Source: an uncultured Phocaeicola sp.
Lineage (GTDB): Bacteria; Bacteroidota; Bacteroidia; Bacteroidales; Bacteroidaceae
DNA length: 55,433 nt
Assembly (NCBI GenBank): GCA_944320855.1
Contig: CALUJF010000018.1
Coordinates: 1-55,433, forward strand
Direction: 5' to 3'
Positions 8,194 through 17,609 of this stretch are shown here, piece by piece. Every line of letters begins with the position of its first letter. The first letter of the stretch is position 1. The notes under the pieces were generated by a model. The model was not told where the DNA came from. It ran no database searches and saw only the letters and a program-made list of their open reading frames with translations. The position numbers and the translations under genes are program-made.

Positions 8194-8925
8194 ATGCTAT
8201 ACAGAGAAAAAATTGACAAGACCAGAATTCCTGCACACATTGCCATCATAATGGACGGAAACGGACGTTGGGCAAAGGAGAAAGGACAGGCACGCACCTT
8301 CGGACATCAGGCAGGTGCGGAAACAGTACATGTCATAGCGGAAGAATCGGCAAGGTTGGGAGTTAAGTTCCTGACTCTCTATACATTCTCTACCGAAAAC
8401 TGGAACAGACCGGTGGATGAAGTGGCTGCGCTTATGAGCCTGCTTATGGACTCGATAGAAGAAGAAACTTTCATGAAGAACAATATAAGTTTCAGAATCA
8501 TAGGCGATACATCAAGGCTGCCGAAGGAGGTTCTGGACCGTCTGAACAGATGTATAGAAAACACCTCGCGCAACACAGGCATGTGTCTGACTCTTGCTCT
8601 GAGCTATTCTTCCAAGTGGGAGATAACAGATGCAGTGAAGAGAATTGCAGAAAAGGTGAAAAACGGCGAGTTGTCTGCCGGTGAAATTACAGACAAGACC
8701 ATAGACGAACATTTGGCTACCAACTATATGCCTGACCCTGAACTGCTTATCCGTACAGGTGGCGAAATAAGACTGAGCAACTATCTGTTGTGGCAGTGTG
8801 CCTACTCGGAATTGTACTTCTGCGACACTTACTGGCCGGACTTCAAGGAAGAGGAACTGTGCAAAGCCATTTGCGACTATCAGGGCAGAGAACGCCGATT
8901 TGGAAAAACAAGTGAACAATTATAA
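8194..8925 (+). CDS. uppS: isoprenyl transferase (undecaprenyl diphosphate synthase)
   Basis: Cis-prenyltransferase that condenses IPP onto FPP to make undecaprenyl diphosphate, the lipid carrier for peptidoglycan and surface glycans. 243 aa is the usual size. It shows the family signature [13 protein letters not shown] (15-27, catalytic D21), FSTENWNRP, and the C-terminal [15 protein letters not shown] and AYSELYF motifs. It is the first gene of an envelope-biogenesis series, with bamA 9 bp downstream, an arrangement common in this phylum. Confidence 0.97.
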   Translation: MLYREKIDKTRIPAHIAIIMDGNGRWAKEKGQARTFGHQAGAETVHVIAEESARLGVKFLTLYTFSTENWNRPVDEVAALMSLLMDSIEEETFMKNNISFRIIGDTSRLPKEVLDRLNRCIENTSRNTGMCLTLALSYSSKWEITDAVKRIAEKVKNGELSAGEITDKTIDEHLATNYMPDPELLIRTGGEIRLSNYLLWQCAYSELYFCDTYWPDFKEEELCKAICDYQGRERRFGKTSEQL

Positions 8926-8934
8926 TATTAAGCA

Positions 8935-11586
8935 ATGAGATACCGTCTTTTACTCATAACTATGATGACCATGGGCATGGCTTTCACAAACAGCAGTGCC
9001 TTCGCCCAGGACAATAATACCGATAATGAAAAACCTGTGATACTGTACAACGGCTCGCCTAAGAAATACGAGATTGCCGACATCAAGGTGACAGGTGTGA
9101 AGAATTACGAAGACTACGTGTTGGTGGGCATTTCAGGTCTTGCCGTAGGACAGACTATCACTGTGCCGGGTGACGATATCACCGGAGCAGTAAAGAAGTA
9201 CTGGAGACACGGATTGTTTTCTGACGTTAAAATATCGGCTGACAAGATTGAGGGCAACAAGATATATCTGCACATTGAGCTGAAACAGCGTCCGCGTATT
9301 ACTGACATAAGGTTTCATGGCGTAAAGAAAAGCGAGCGTGAGGACCTGCAGGCAAAGTTGGGACTCGTAAAGGGTAGCCAGATTACGCCTAACCTTATTG
9401 ACCGTGCAAAGATTCTTATCAAGAAGCATTTCGACGAGAAAGGTTTCAAGAATGCCGAAGTAAACATCGTGGAACGTGAGGATACTGCAAATGCAGAACA
9501 GGTGTACGTGGATGTAAACATCGACAAGAAAGAGAAAATCAAGGTTCATCAGATTATTATAGACGGTAATACTGTACTGACAGACAAGAAGCTGAAGAGG
9601 GTGATGAAGAAAACCAACGAAAAGGGTAAACTTATCAACCTGTTCCGTACCAAGAAATTTATCGAAAGCAACTATGAGGCTGACAAACAGCTCATTATAG
9701 ACAAGTATAACGAATTGGGTTATCGCGATGCCCTTATTGTAACGGACAGCGTAAGCCAGTACGACGACAAGACGGTAGATGTATACATGAAGATATACGA
9801 AGGTGACAAATACTACCTGAGAGATATCACATGGGTGGGTAACACGGTTTACCCTTCTGACCTCCTGAGCGAACAGCTGAGAATGAAGAAGGGTGATGTG
9901 TATAACCAGAAACTGCTGAACGAACGTATCAGCGGCGACGAGGATGCCATCGGTAACAACTATTACAACAGAGGTTATGTGTTCTACAACCTCGACCCTG
10001 TGGAAATCAACATCGACGGTGACTCTATCGACCTCGAAATGCGTATCACCGAAGGCCCGCAGGCTACTATCAGCCATGTGCGAATCAACGGTAATGACCG
10101 TCTGTATGAAAACATCGTACGACGTGAGTTGAGAACTCGTCCGGGCGACCTCTTCAGTAAGGAAGCTTTGGAACGTTCTTATCGTGAAATTGCTCAGATG
10201 GGACACTTCAACCCTGAGAACATACAGCCGGACGTACAGCCTAACGTGCAGGACGGTACGGTAGACATCAACTGGGGACTGGAATCAAAGGCTAACGACC
10301 AGGTGGAATTCTCGGCCGGATGGGGTCAGACAGGTATCATCGGTAAGCTGAGTCTGAAGTTCACTAACTTCTCGTTTGCCAACCTGTTCAGAAAGAATGA
10401 CAACTACCGCGGTATTCTTCCTCAGGGAGACGGTCAGACTCTTACTATCAGTGGTCAGACAAACGGTAGATACTATCAGTCATACAGCATTTCATTCTTC
10501 GACCCATGGTTTGGAGGCAAGCGTCCTACTTCGTTCTCTGTATCGGCATTCTACTCTGTACAGACCGACGTAAGCAGTAACTACTATAACTCGGCATATA
10601 TGAACAACTATTATAACATGCTTTACGGTTATGGCAGCTACTACAACAACTATTATGGCAACTACTATAATAACTATGAATCTTACTACGACCCTGACAA
10701 GTCTATCAAGATGTTCGGTGCGTCAATCGGTTGGGGTAAGCGTCTGAGATGGCCTGACGACTATTTCACTATCTCGGCTGAACTTTCTTACCAGAGATTC
10801 ATGCTTAAGGACTGGAGCTACCTGTACATCAAGCTGAACAACGGACAGTATATGAACACAGGTAACTGTAACAACATCAACCTGAACCTGACTCTTGCCA
10901 GAAACTCTACAGACAACCCTATCTTCCCAAGATACGGTTCGGAATTCTCGGCTTCCGTTTCGTTCACTCCTCCTTACTCGCTCTTCAGCAACAAGGATTA
11001 TTCTACTTACGGAAAAGACAATTACGAAGAGGCTGCAAGCATGTACAAGTGGATTGAATATCACAAGTGGAAATTCAAAGCAAAAACCTATACAGCTCTT
11101 CTGCCGATACAGAAATGTCCTGTGTTGATGACACGTACTGAGTTCGGTATCTTGGGCCACTACAACAAGTACAAACGTTCTCCGTTTGAAACATTCTACG
11201 TCGGTGGTGACGGTATGACAGGATACAGTTACAACTACGCTTCGGAAACTATCGCTCTCCGCGGTTATGAAAACGGTGCGCTGACTCCATACGGTAGCGA
11301 AGGTTATGCATACATCAGACTCGGTGCCGAACTGAGATATCCGCTTATGCTTGAAAACTCTACAAGTATCTATGCTCTCGGATTCGTAGAAGCCGGTAAT
11401 GCATGGACAGATGTAGCGAAGTTCAATCCGTTCCAGTTGAAACGTTCTGCGGGTGTGGGTGTCCGTATCTTCCTGCCTATGATTGGTATGATGGGTATCG
11501 ACTGGGCATACGGTTTCGACAAGATAAACGGCTCAATGCAGTATAGCGGAAGCCAGTTCCACTTTATCATCGGTCAAGAGTTCTAA
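8935..11586 (+). CDS. bamA: outer membrane protein assembly factor BamA
   Basis: 883 aa with an N-terminal signal peptide ending near AFAQ (about residue 25), five POTRA-like repeats (about 45-430, with repeated G-N-x-x beta-alpha-alpha-beta patterns such as VTGVKNYEDY, FHGVKKSERED, IDGNTVLTD, WVGNTVYPSD, INGNDRLYEN) and a C-terminal 16-strand barrel ending in IIGQEF. It inserts beta-barrel proteins into the outer membrane. The barrel holds an unusual Tyr/Asn-rich segment (about 551-585) reading as NNYYN and YYGNYYNNY repeats, probably an extracellular loop. It lies between uppS and the two periplasmic Skp-like chaperones that would hand it substrates. Confidence 0.96.
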   Translation: MRYRLLLITMMTMGMAFTNSSAFAQDNNTDNEKPVILYNGSPKKYEIADIKVTGVKNYEDYVLVGISGLAVGQTITVPGDDITGAVKKYWRHGLFSDVKISADKIEGNKIYLHIELKQRPRITDIRFHGVKKSEREDLQAKLGLVKGSQITPNLIDRAKILIKKHFDEKGFKNAEVNIVEREDTANAEQVYVDVNIDKKEKIKVHQIIIDGNTVLTDKKLKRVMKKTNEKGKLINLFRTKKFIESNYEADKQLIIDKYNELGYRDALIVTDSVSQYDDKTVDVYMKIYEGDKYYLRDITWVGNTVYPSDLLSEQLRMKKGDVYNQKLLNERISGDEDAIGNNYYNRGYVFYNLDPVEINIDGDSIDLEMRITEGPQATISHVRINGNDRLYENIVRRELRTRPGDLFSKEALERSYREIAQMGHFNPENIQPDVQPNVQDGTVDINWGLESKANDQVEFSAGWGQTGIIGKLSLKFTNFSFANLFRKNDNYRGILPQGDGQTLTISGQTNGRYYQSYSISFFDPWFGGKRPTSFSVSAFYSVQTDVSSNYYNSAYMNNYYNMLYGYGSYYNNYYGNYYNNYESYYDPDKSIKMFGASIGWGKRLRWPDDYFTISAELSYQRFMLKDWSYLYIKLNNGQYMNTGNCNNINLNLTLARNSTDNPIFPRYGSEFSASVSFTPPYSLFSNKDYSTYGKDNYEEAASMYKWIEYHKWKFKAKTYTALLPIQKCPVLMTRTEFGILGHYNKYKRSPFETFYVGGDGMTGYSYNYASETIALRGYENGALTPYGSEGYAYIRLGAELRYPLMLENSTSIYALGFVEAGNAWTDVAKFNPFQLKRSAGVGVRIFLPMIGMMGIDWAYGFDKINGSMQYSGSQFHFIIGQEF

Positions 11587-11622
11587 TTATAAGTGAACAA
11601 GGCTTTTATAAGTGAACAAGGC
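11587..11622 (+). repeat. two 17-bp direct repeats downstream of bamA
   Basis: TTATAAGTGAACAAGGC occurs at 11587-11603 and again at 11606-11622, with 19 bp between starts. The repeats follow the bamA stop codon directly and precede the dispersed repeat at 11641. No terminator is seen here. Confidence 0.75.
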
Positions 11623-11640
11623 CTCAGTTACAAGTTAATA

Positions 11641-11705
11641 GAAAGGTTCTCCATCCGGATGAATTGAAAATCGACGGAGTCAACCAACGGTCAGCGAAGC
11701 TGAAA
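11641..11705 (+). repeat. dispersed ~57-bp repeat, copy 1
   Basis: The core (from TCTCCATCCGGATGAATTG to GGTCAGCGAAGC) matches the reverse complement of 32631-32686 with about four differences. It is bounded by short inverted ends (AAGGT/ACCTT). The flanks CAGTTACAAGTT on the left and CTTGTCAA repeats on the right occur in the same order around the second copy, but there the core is reversed. Confidence 0.8.
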
Positions 11706-11706
11706 C

Positions 11707-11796
11707 CTTGTCAGCTTGTCAACTCGTCGACTTGTCAACTAACTTAAAAACTAATAACCAAAGGTCAACGAAGTTAAACTCAAAAACTCAAACATT
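11707..11796 (+). repeat. 8-bp-period leader array upstream of the first ompH
   Basis: Units of 8 bp, CTTGTCAG, CTTGTCAA, CTCGTCGA, CTTGTCAA, follow each other from 11707. After a gap, CTCAAAAA and CTCAAACA (11779-11794) run up to the ATG at 11797. The same style of leader precedes the starts at 32743, 39263 and 39111 (minus). No Shine-Dalgarno site is present. Confidence 0.75.
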
Positions 11797-12312
11797 ATGA
11801 AGAAGATGTTTCTATCATTGCTGTTTGTTATGGCAACCCTAATGACAGCACAGGCACAGAAGTTCGCTCTTATAGACATGGAGTTTATCCTGAAGCAGAT
11901 ACCTTCGTACGAACAGGCCAACAAGCAGATGGAGAGTCTGTCGAAGAAATGGCAGAGCGAGGTAGAGGCTAAGGCAAAAGAGGCAAAGGTTCTATATGAG
12001 GCATATCAGAAAACAGCTTCTACAATGAGCGCACAGCAAAGAACTGCCAAAGAAGAAGAGATTATAAATAAGGAAAAAGAGGCAGCCGAACTGAGACAGA
12101 CTTACTTCGGTCCGCAGGGCGAGGCAATGAAGAAAAGACAGGAGCTTATATCTCCTATACAGGATGCGATATATAATGCCGTGAAGGAAATAGCGACACT
12201 GAAAGGCTATGACGCTGTGATAGACAGAGCCTCGGCACAAAGCATGATTTATGCATCGCCGCGTATAGATATAAGCAATGAAGTCCTTTCAAAATTAGGA
12301 TATTCAAAATAA
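11797..12312 (+). CDS. OmpH/Skp-family periplasmic chaperone (copy 1)
   Basis: 171 aa with a clear signal peptide (MKKMFLSLLFVMATLMTAQAQ, cleavage around residue 20). The mature protein begins with the short beta strand KFALIDMEFIL, followed by a long charged helical region (about 40-125: KEAKVLYEAYQKTAS, REEEIINKEKEAAELR-like) and a C-terminal strand segment GYDAVIDRAS. This is the tentacle architecture of Skp, which binds unfolded outer-membrane proteins in the periplasm and delivers them to BamA, encoded just upstream. A second paralogue follows after 77 bp. Confidence 0.9.
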   Translation: MKKMFLSLLFVMATLMTAQAQKFALIDMEFILKQIPSYEQANKQMESLSKKWQSEVEAKAKEAKVLYEAYQKTASTMSAQQRTAKEEEIINKEKEAAELRQTYFGPQGEAMKKRQELISPIQDAIYNAVKEIATLKGYDAVIDRASAQSMIYASPRIDISNEVLSKLGYSK

Positions 12313-12317
12313 TTTTA

Positions 12318-12325
12318 TACATTTG
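12318..12325 (+). promoter_or_regulatory. -7 box (TACATTTG) for the second ompH
   Basis: TACATTTG matches TAnnTTTG, 64 bases ahead of the ATG at 12390. It suggests that the second chaperone gene can be transcribed independently of bamA and the first copy. Confidence 0.5.
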
Positions 12326-12389
12326 CAACCGAAAGAAAGACACTTATAATAAACTAAGAAATTAATAATAAAAATAGAAGACTAAAGTT

Positions 12390-12947
12390 ATGTTGAAAAA
12401 ATTAGCATTATTGCTTATGCTCGTTGCACCAATGAGCATATTCGCACAGAAGTTCGGATACTTCAAATCAGAATCAATCATCTTGGTTATGCCTGAATAC
12501 GCTAAGGCTCAGACAGACATCCAGGCATTGCAGAAACAATATGAAGATGAAATCAAACGTGCATCTGACGAATTCAACAAGAAGTTTGCCGAATTCCAAC
12601 AGGAACAGAAGAACCTTCCTCAGAACATCCTTGAACGTCGTCAGAAAGAGCTTCAGGAACTTTCAGAAAAAGGAATGCAGTTCCAGCAGGACGCTCAGCA
12701 GCAGTTGCAGAAAGCTTATGCTGACATGATGGCTCCTATCTACGAAAAGATGGAAAAATCAGTTCAGACTGTAGCTAAGGCAGGTGGTTATATATTTGTG
12801 TTCGACTTGAACCGTACTGACATTCCTTACGTTGATGAAACTCAGGCTAAGGACATCACAGACGATATCAAGACTAACCTCGGAATCAGCCTGACAGCTG
12901 CACCATATGTACCACAGGTACCTGCTACACTTCCGGCAGGAAACTAA
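12390..12947 (+). CDS. OmpH/Skp-family periplasmic chaperone (copy 2)
   Basis: 185 aa, signal peptide MLKKLALLLMLVAPMSIFAQ, then KFGYFKSESII and a long helical coiled section rich in Gln/Glu/Lys (about 45-130, with FQQEQKNLPQNILERR) and the closing strand GGYIFVFDLNRTD. It has the same fold as the preceding gene but is clearly diverged. The C-terminus adds a short proline-containing tail (APYVPQVPATLPAGN). Codon choice is biased toward the set seen in the abundant lipoprotein at 19.2 kb, which suggests high expression. It ends at a strong terminator. Confidence 0.92.
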   Translation: MLKKLALLLMLVAPMSIFAQKFGYFKSESIILVMPEYAKAQTDIQALQKQYEDEIKRASDEFNKKFAEFQQEQKNLPQNILERRQKELQELSEKGMQFQQDAQQQLQKAYADMMAPIYEKMEKSVQTVAKAGGYIFVFDLNRTDIPYVDETQAKDITDDIKTNLGISLTAAPYVPQVPATLPAGN

Positions 12948-12970
12948 TATTAAATTAAACATATAGCATA

Positions 12971-13020
12971 AGTGAAGAATCTGTCTACACACCTGATGTG
13001 TACAGGTTCTTCACTTTTTA
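12971..13020 (+). terminator. rho-independent terminator after the ompH pair
   Basis: Inverted repeat with arms AGTGAAGAA and TTCTTCACT enclosing an inner ACACA/TGTGT stem, followed by a T-run. It lies between ompH copy 2 and murI, so murI depends on read-through or on its own weak promoter. Confidence 0.85.
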
Positions 13021-13032
13021 ATTTTGAATTAT

Positions 13033-13875
13033 ATGCCATATCTGAAGAGTTTGATAAAAGGCCCAATAGGGGTGTTCGATTCCGGCTACGGCGGACTGAC
13101 AATACTGAAGGAAATCAGAAAAGCATTACCCGAATATGACTATCTGTATTTGGGCGACAATGCACGTACACCATACGGTACACGTTCGTTCGAAGTGGTG
13201 TACGAATTTACCTTGGAAGCTGTCACCAGACTCTTCGATATGGGATGCCCTTTAGTGATACTGGCCTGCAACACTGCATCGGCCAAAGCCCTGAGGAGCA
13301 TACAGCAGAATGACCTGCCTTATCTGGACGATTCAAGACGTGTGTTGGGTGTCATCAGACCGACAGCGGAAAGTATTGGGGAAGCCACTAAAAGCCGTCA
13401 TGTAGGCATTCTGGCTACTTCGGGAACCATACGTTCCGAGTCATATCCTATGGAGATAAAAAAGCTTTTCCCGGATATAACTGTCACAGGGTTGGCATGC
13501 CCTATGTGGGTTCCTTTAGTCGAGAACAAGGAATATGATTCTGAAGGAGCCGACTTCTTCGTAAAGAAATATATCAACGAACTGCTGGACAAGGATGCGG
13601 ATATTGACACTATAGTATTGGGATGTACGCACTATCCGCTATTGATAGACAAAATAAGGCAGTTTACTCCGGAAGGCATAAATATAATCACGCAGGGAGA
13701 ATACGTTGCTACAAGCCTGAAAGACTATCTACGAAGACATGATGAGATAGCTTCACGATGTACCAAGAACGGAAGGTGTGAGTTTCTCACAACCGAATCG
13801 GTGGAGAAATTCAAGGAATCGGCTTCGATATTCCTACATGAAGATGTGGAGGTAAGGAGTATAACTCTTGAATAA
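13033..13875 (+). CDS. murI: glutamate racemase
   Basis: Makes D-glutamate for peptidoglycan. 280 aa from ATG 13033; an in-frame TTG three codons earlier is a poorer start. It has the N-terminal GPIGVFDSGYGGLT (10-23), the first catalytic cysteine in LACNTAS (Cys79) and the second in GCTHYPLL (Cys198), plus YLGDNARTPYG. It closes the envelope cluster and converges on the permease gene, with the two stop codons only 2 bp apart and no terminator between them. Confidence 0.96.
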   Translation: MPYLKSLIKGPIGVFDSGYGGLTILKEIRKALPEYDYLYLGDNARTPYGTRSFEVVYEFTLEAVTRLFDMGCPLVILACNTASAKALRSIQQNDLPYLDDSRRVLGVIRPTAESIGEATKSRHVGILATSGTIRSESYPMEIKKLFPDITVTGLACPMWVPLVENKEYDSEGADFFVKKYINELLDKDADIDTIVLGCTHYPLLIDKIRQFTPEGINIITQGEYVATSLKDYLRRHDEIASRCTKNGRCEFLTTESVEKFKESASIFLHEDVEVRSITLE

Positions 13876-13877
13876 GC

Positions 13878-15101
13878 CTACAGAAGTCTGCGGCTGAGGT
13901 ATCTCACCGGATACCACACGGATATAAAGCCTACTATCAGAACTGTAGCAAATACTAATACTACATCCCATGCATGAACGCTCACCGGATATGCATCTAC
14001 GATAAAGCTTCCTGCTGTTCCCAAAGATATTATACCGTATTCCTGCTGGATAAGACACAAGGCAAGCCCTATAATCACTCCTGAAACAGCACCGATGAAC
14101 GAAATCATTCTTCCTTCAAAAAGGAATATACGCACTATCTGACTGTCCGAAGCACCAAGATTGCGCAAGGTCTGAACATCGTTTTTCTTGTCGATTATAA
14201 GCATTGACAGAGAGCCGATAACATTGAAGCATGCTATCATAAGAATAAATGTAAGGAATATGTATGAAATGAGTTTCTCTATTTCCATTATTCTGAATGT
14301 GTCTGCCTGCTGCTCGTAACGGTTCTGAACACGGAAATCATCTCCTAATTTCTCTTTCAGTTTCTTTATTACGGTATTCTCATCCGCATCCGGAGTAAGG
14401 CGAAGATTAACAGCAGAAACTTCGTTTGTATACTGGAAAAGGCGGCGTGCAAAGCCGATGGATGTTATAATGTATGATGCGTCGTATTTCTCCTGATTCA
14501 CAGTGAATGTCAGACCTGAGGAAAAGAGCTGGTCGCTGACGAAACTGCTCATAGGATTTGACATATTGATACGGCTTCCACGTTTGGGAGCGTATATTTC
14601 AAGCGGGTCGAGGAAACGTATTCCGGAGCCTAATGTCGAGAGCAACTGAAGACCGGGAATTGCGTAATCCACTACTTCATCGTGAAGAATAAGCTCTCCC
14701 CTGCCGAACAGTATACTGTCAATCGGAGTAAGTTTGTCGAAATTATCTTCCACTCCTTTTATTACTGCCATTGCCTGCCGTCCCTTGTATTGTACCATGG
14801 CATTATCCTCTACCGATTCGGAATAAACTGCAACTTCAGGCATGGTCATGATTTCGGCAAATACAGGTTCGCTACCGTCAAAGACCTTTCCCTTGACGGA
14901 TGTAATCTTTATCTGTGGGTCAAAGGCCGTGAAAAATGTAGCCACCATATCCTGGAACCCGTTAAAAACAGAAAGTGTGCAGACCATGGCCAGTGTGGCC
15001 AAAGCGACTCCGCACACAGATATAGCAGAAATTACATTTATGGCATTATGCGATTTCTTTGAGAACAGATACCTTTTAGCAATAAAAAAAGGAAAATTCA
15101 C
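13878..15101 (-). CDS. LolC/E-like ABC transporter permease (FtsX family)
   Basis: 407 aa: an N-terminal cytoplasmic start FIAKRYLFSKKSHNAINVISAIS, TM1 (about 20-45), a large periplasmic domain (about 50-270), and three C-terminal TMs (about 275-300, 320-350, 375-400) with the FtsX-type core LSMLIIDKKNDVQTLRNLGAS. This fits the lipoprotein-releasing permease group that extracts lipoproteins from the inner membrane. No ATPase partner is adjacent, so assignment to LolC/LolE rather than another MacB-like permease rests on the sequence alone. It is the last gene of the aroQ operon, 27 bp after rbfA. Confidence 0.85.
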   Translation of the reverse strand: MNFPFFIAKRYLFSKKSHNAINVISAISVCGVALATLAMVCTLSVFNGFQDMVATFFTAFDPQIKITSVKGKVFDGSEPVFAEIMTMPEVAVYSESVEDNAMVQYKGRQAMAVIKGVEDNFDKLTPIDSILFGRGELILHDEVVDYAIPGLQLLSTLGSGIRFLDPLEIYAPKRGSRINMSNPMSSFVSDQLFSSGLTFTVNQEKYDASYIITSIGFARRLFQYTNEVSAVNLRLTPDADENTVIKKLKEKLGDDFRVQNRYEQQADTFRIMEIEKLISYIFLTFILMIACFNVIGSLSMLIIDKKNDVQTLRNLGASDSQIVRIFLFEGRMISFIGAVSGVIIGLALCLIQQEYGIISLGTAGSFIVDAYPVSVHAWDVVLVFATVLIVGFISVWYPVRYLSRRLL

Positions 15102-15128
15102 GATGAGACTGTTTAAATGTGAAGACTT

Positions 15129-15464
15129 TTAGTCGTTCAGAAGTTTGTCAATCTTTTCAACGTAGTCAAGTGAATCGTCAATGAAGAACTTCAGTTCCGG
15201 AATGATACGCAACTGGTGACGGACACGGTTACCAAGTTCATAACGGATAGACTTCATATTGTCATTGATGTTCTTTACTATCTCCTCTCCTCTCTCAGAA
15301 GGGAAAACGCTCAAATATGCACGTGCATAGCTCATATCAGGACTGATTCTGACTATGCTGACAGAAACAAGCACACCCGGCATTGATTTTGTCTGAACCA
15401 GAAACATCTCACTCAATTCCTTCTGAATGAGTCTGGCTATTTTGTTTTGTCTGGTAGTTTCCAT
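15129..15464 (-). CDS. rbfA: ribosome-binding factor A
   Basis: 111 aa, the normal size. It shows the family pattern RQNKIARLIQKELSEMF at the N-terminus, then VSIVRISPDMSYARAYLSVFP and the C-terminal ELKFFIDDSLDYVEKIDKLL. RbfA binds the 30S subunit late in 16S rRNA maturation. It lies 8 bp after the methyltransferase gene within the minus-strand operon. Confidence 0.93.
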   Translation of the reverse strand: METTRQNKIARLIQKELSEMFLVQTKSMPGVLVSVSIVRISPDMSYARAYLSVFPSERGEEIVKNINDNMKSIRYELGNRVRHQLRIIPELKFFIDDSLDYVEKIDKLLND

Positions 15465-15472
15465 ATTATCTT

Positions 15473-16114
15473 TTATTTTTTTCTTATTATGGTAAGCCCG
15501 TCGCGCATAGGCAATATTACTTTCTCCACTCTCTCGTCGGTAGCTACCAAGTCATTGAATTTCTTTATTCCTATTGTCTGAAGGTCCGTGTGATGCGGAT
15601 TCTCCTCAAGCACATGACCATCCCAGAGGGTATTGTCGGCGAGGATATATCCACCTTTGTGAAGCTGTTTGAGAATCATTTCGTAGTACTCGACGTAATA
15701 ACGCTTGTTGCCGTCCATAAACACAAGGTCGAACGTAATGTCCATAGTCGGTACTATCTCCAGGGCATCACCTATATAGAACTTAATCTTGTCGGCATAT
15801 GGTGAGTTTTCCAGCCATGGACGTGTGAAATCTTCCTGCTCGTCGTTAATCTCGAATGTATGAAGCATGGCTCCATCTTCAAGGCCTTCGGCCAGACAAA
15901 GGGCGGAATATCCGCTGTATGTACCTATCTCAAGCACCTGTTTCGGACGAATCATCTGTACAAACATTTTCAACATTCGTCCCTGAAGATGTCCCGAAGC
16001 CATTCGGGGACGCAGCAGTTTTACGTGCGTCGCCCGATATAATGCCTTCAGATATTCTCCTTCTTCATCAATGTGACGAAGTATATAATCGTCCAGTGCG
16101 TCCGTTTCTTTCAT
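15473..16114 (-). CDS. class I SAM-dependent O-methyltransferase (COMT-like family)
   Basis: 213 aa. SAM-binding glycine loop VLEIGTYSGYSALCLAEGL (about 61-79), acidic residue in FEINDE, then FDLVFMDGNKRYYVEYYE and GGYILADNTLWDG with the metal-binding residues typical of the cation-dependent O-methyltransferase group. The substrate is unknown. Its close packing between pyk (6 bp) and rbfA (8 bp) suggests co-expression only. Confidence 0.88.
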   Translation of the reverse strand: MKETDALDDYILRHIDEEGEYLKALYRATHVKLLRPRMASGHLQGRMLKMFVQMIRPKQVLEIGTYSGYSALCLAEGLEDGAMLHTFEINDEQEDFTRPWLENSPYADKIKFYIGDALEIVPTMDITFDLVFMDGNKRYYVEYYEMILKQLHKGGYILADNTLWDGHVLEENPHHTDLQTIGIKKFNDLVATDERVEKVILPMRDGLTIIRKK

Positions 16115-16120
16115 TATTAA

Positions 16121-17581
16121 TTATAAGTAACGGTTTTTGTTAGGAAGAACATAGTCATCTGCATGTTCAAGAACATCGTTCACCTGATTGATTTCAAGGA
16201 ATGAAGTCTTAGTACCTGCCTTACCACTACTCAAGTATGCCACCATGTCGTTTTCTGAGAGGACTCCGTCAGTGATAAGCTTGCGAAGAGCAGTGAAATA
16301 GTATTCCTGTCCGTTTGCTTTTTCCGGCATATAGATAGCTTCAACACCGTAAGAAAGAGCAAGGTGACGCATTGTCTTTTCCTTATAACAGATAGCCAAT
16401 ACAGGATGTTTTCCACGATATGCAGCAAGGCTGCGAGCTGTCAAACCGCTGAAACTGTCTGTAATAATGGCGTGTATAGGCATAAGGTTAGTGGCGCGTA
16501 CTGCTGATTTTGCAAGGAAGCCTGTCACATCGGCATTCTCAGCAGTAAGACGAATCTGAATATCGTTCTCTTCCATTTTGTCTTTCTCTGCCTGAGCCGC
16601 AATCTTTGTCATTGTCTTTACAGCTTCTACTGGATACTTACCGTATGCAGTTTCACCACTAAGCATCAATGCATCAGTACGATAATAGATTGCATTTGCG
16701 ATGTCGGTAACTTCAGCACGTGTAGGGCGTGGATTGTTAATCATAGTGTGAAGCATCTGAGTAGCCACGATAACCGGCTTGCGGGCCAGGATACACTTCT
16801 TGATTAACTGACGCTGTATACCCGGAATGCGTTCCTGAGCAACTTCGATTCCCAAGTCACCACGTGCAACCATAACACCGTCGGCAACTTCAAGGATTTC
16901 ATCGATGTTGTCAACACCTTCCTGGTTCTCAATCTTTGCGATAATCTTGATATCACTGTTGTGTGCGTCAAGTATCTCGCGGATATCAAGGACATCCTGA
17001 CGGTTACGAACAAATGAGTGGGCAATAAAATCGATGTCTTTTTCAATAGCATAAAGGATATTGTTGCGGTCCTTTTCCGTCAATGAAGGAAGATTGATAC
17101 GGACTCCTGGAACATTCACACTTTTACGGTTGCCGAGAGTAGCGTCATTCTGAACTTCGCAGAACAAAGTTGTTTCATTCTTATCGACTACAGTCAAAGC
17201 CAAATCTCCGTCATCTATCAGGACAGAAGCCCCAACAGCAAGGTCATGTACAAAATTCTTGTATGTCACAGCGATGCATTCGCGAGTTGTTTCCTGGTCT
17301 GGATTACCTACGATCTGCACCTTATCACCTATTTTAAAATCGATAGGACCTTCAGCACTGGCTGTTGTACGCACCTCAGGACCTTTTGTATCCATAAGGA
17401 TTGCAATACGGTTAGACACTTCGCGCACATTGGATATCAATTTTTCAAATCCTTCACGACTGGCATGGGCTGTATTCATTCGAACTACGTTCATACCTGC
17501 ATTAAAAAGATCTCTGATAAAATCCACTTCACAGCGCAAATCTGAAATGGACGCAACGATTTTTGTTTGTTTAAGCATCAT
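16121..17581 (-). CDS. pyk: pyruvate kinase
   Basis: Converts phosphoenolpyruvate and ADP to pyruvate and ATP. 486 aa with KIVASISDLRCEVDFI at the start, GMNVVRMNTAHAS (substrate arginine), LMDTKGPEVR, IIAKIENQEGVDNIDEI (catalytic lysine region), GDLGIEV and the signature PVIVATQMLHTMINNPRPTRAEVTDIANA, plus a C-terminal allosteric domain. Two consecutive ATG codons start the gene; either could be used. It follows aroQ by 28 bp with no promoter seen in the gap, so it is read from the aroQ promoter. Confidence 0.96.
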   Translation of the reverse strand: MMLKQTKIVASISDLRCEVDFIRDLFNAGMNVVRMNTAHASREGFEKLISNVREVSNRIAILMDTKGPEVRTTASAEGPIDFKIGDKVQIVGNPDQETTRECIAVTYKNFVHDLAVGASVLIDDGDLALTVVDKNETTLFCEVQNDATLGNRKSVNVPGVRINLPSLTEKDRNNILYAIEKDIDFIAHSFVRNRQDVLDIREILDAHNSDIKIIAKIENQEGVDNIDEILEVADGVMVARGDLGIEVAQERIPGIQRQLIKKCILARKPVIVATQMLHTMINNPRPTRAEVTDIANAIYYRTDALMLSGETAYGKYPVEAVKTMTKIAAQAEKDKMEENDIQIRLTAENADVTGFLAKSAVRATNLMPIHAIITDSFSGLTARSLAAYRGKHPVLAICYKEKTMRHLALSYGVEAIYMPEKANGQEYYFTALRKLITDGVLSENDMVAYLSSGKAGTKTSFLEINQVNDVLEHADDYVLPNKNRYL

Positions 17582-17609
17582 AATAAAAAACTATTATATC
17601 TGTTTTACA

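Noticed and set aside
9133-10206. 357-codon open frame opposite bamA
   Set aside because: Lies entirely antisense to bamA, whose POTRA and barrel sequence is unmistakable; the frame is low-complexity and has no promoter.
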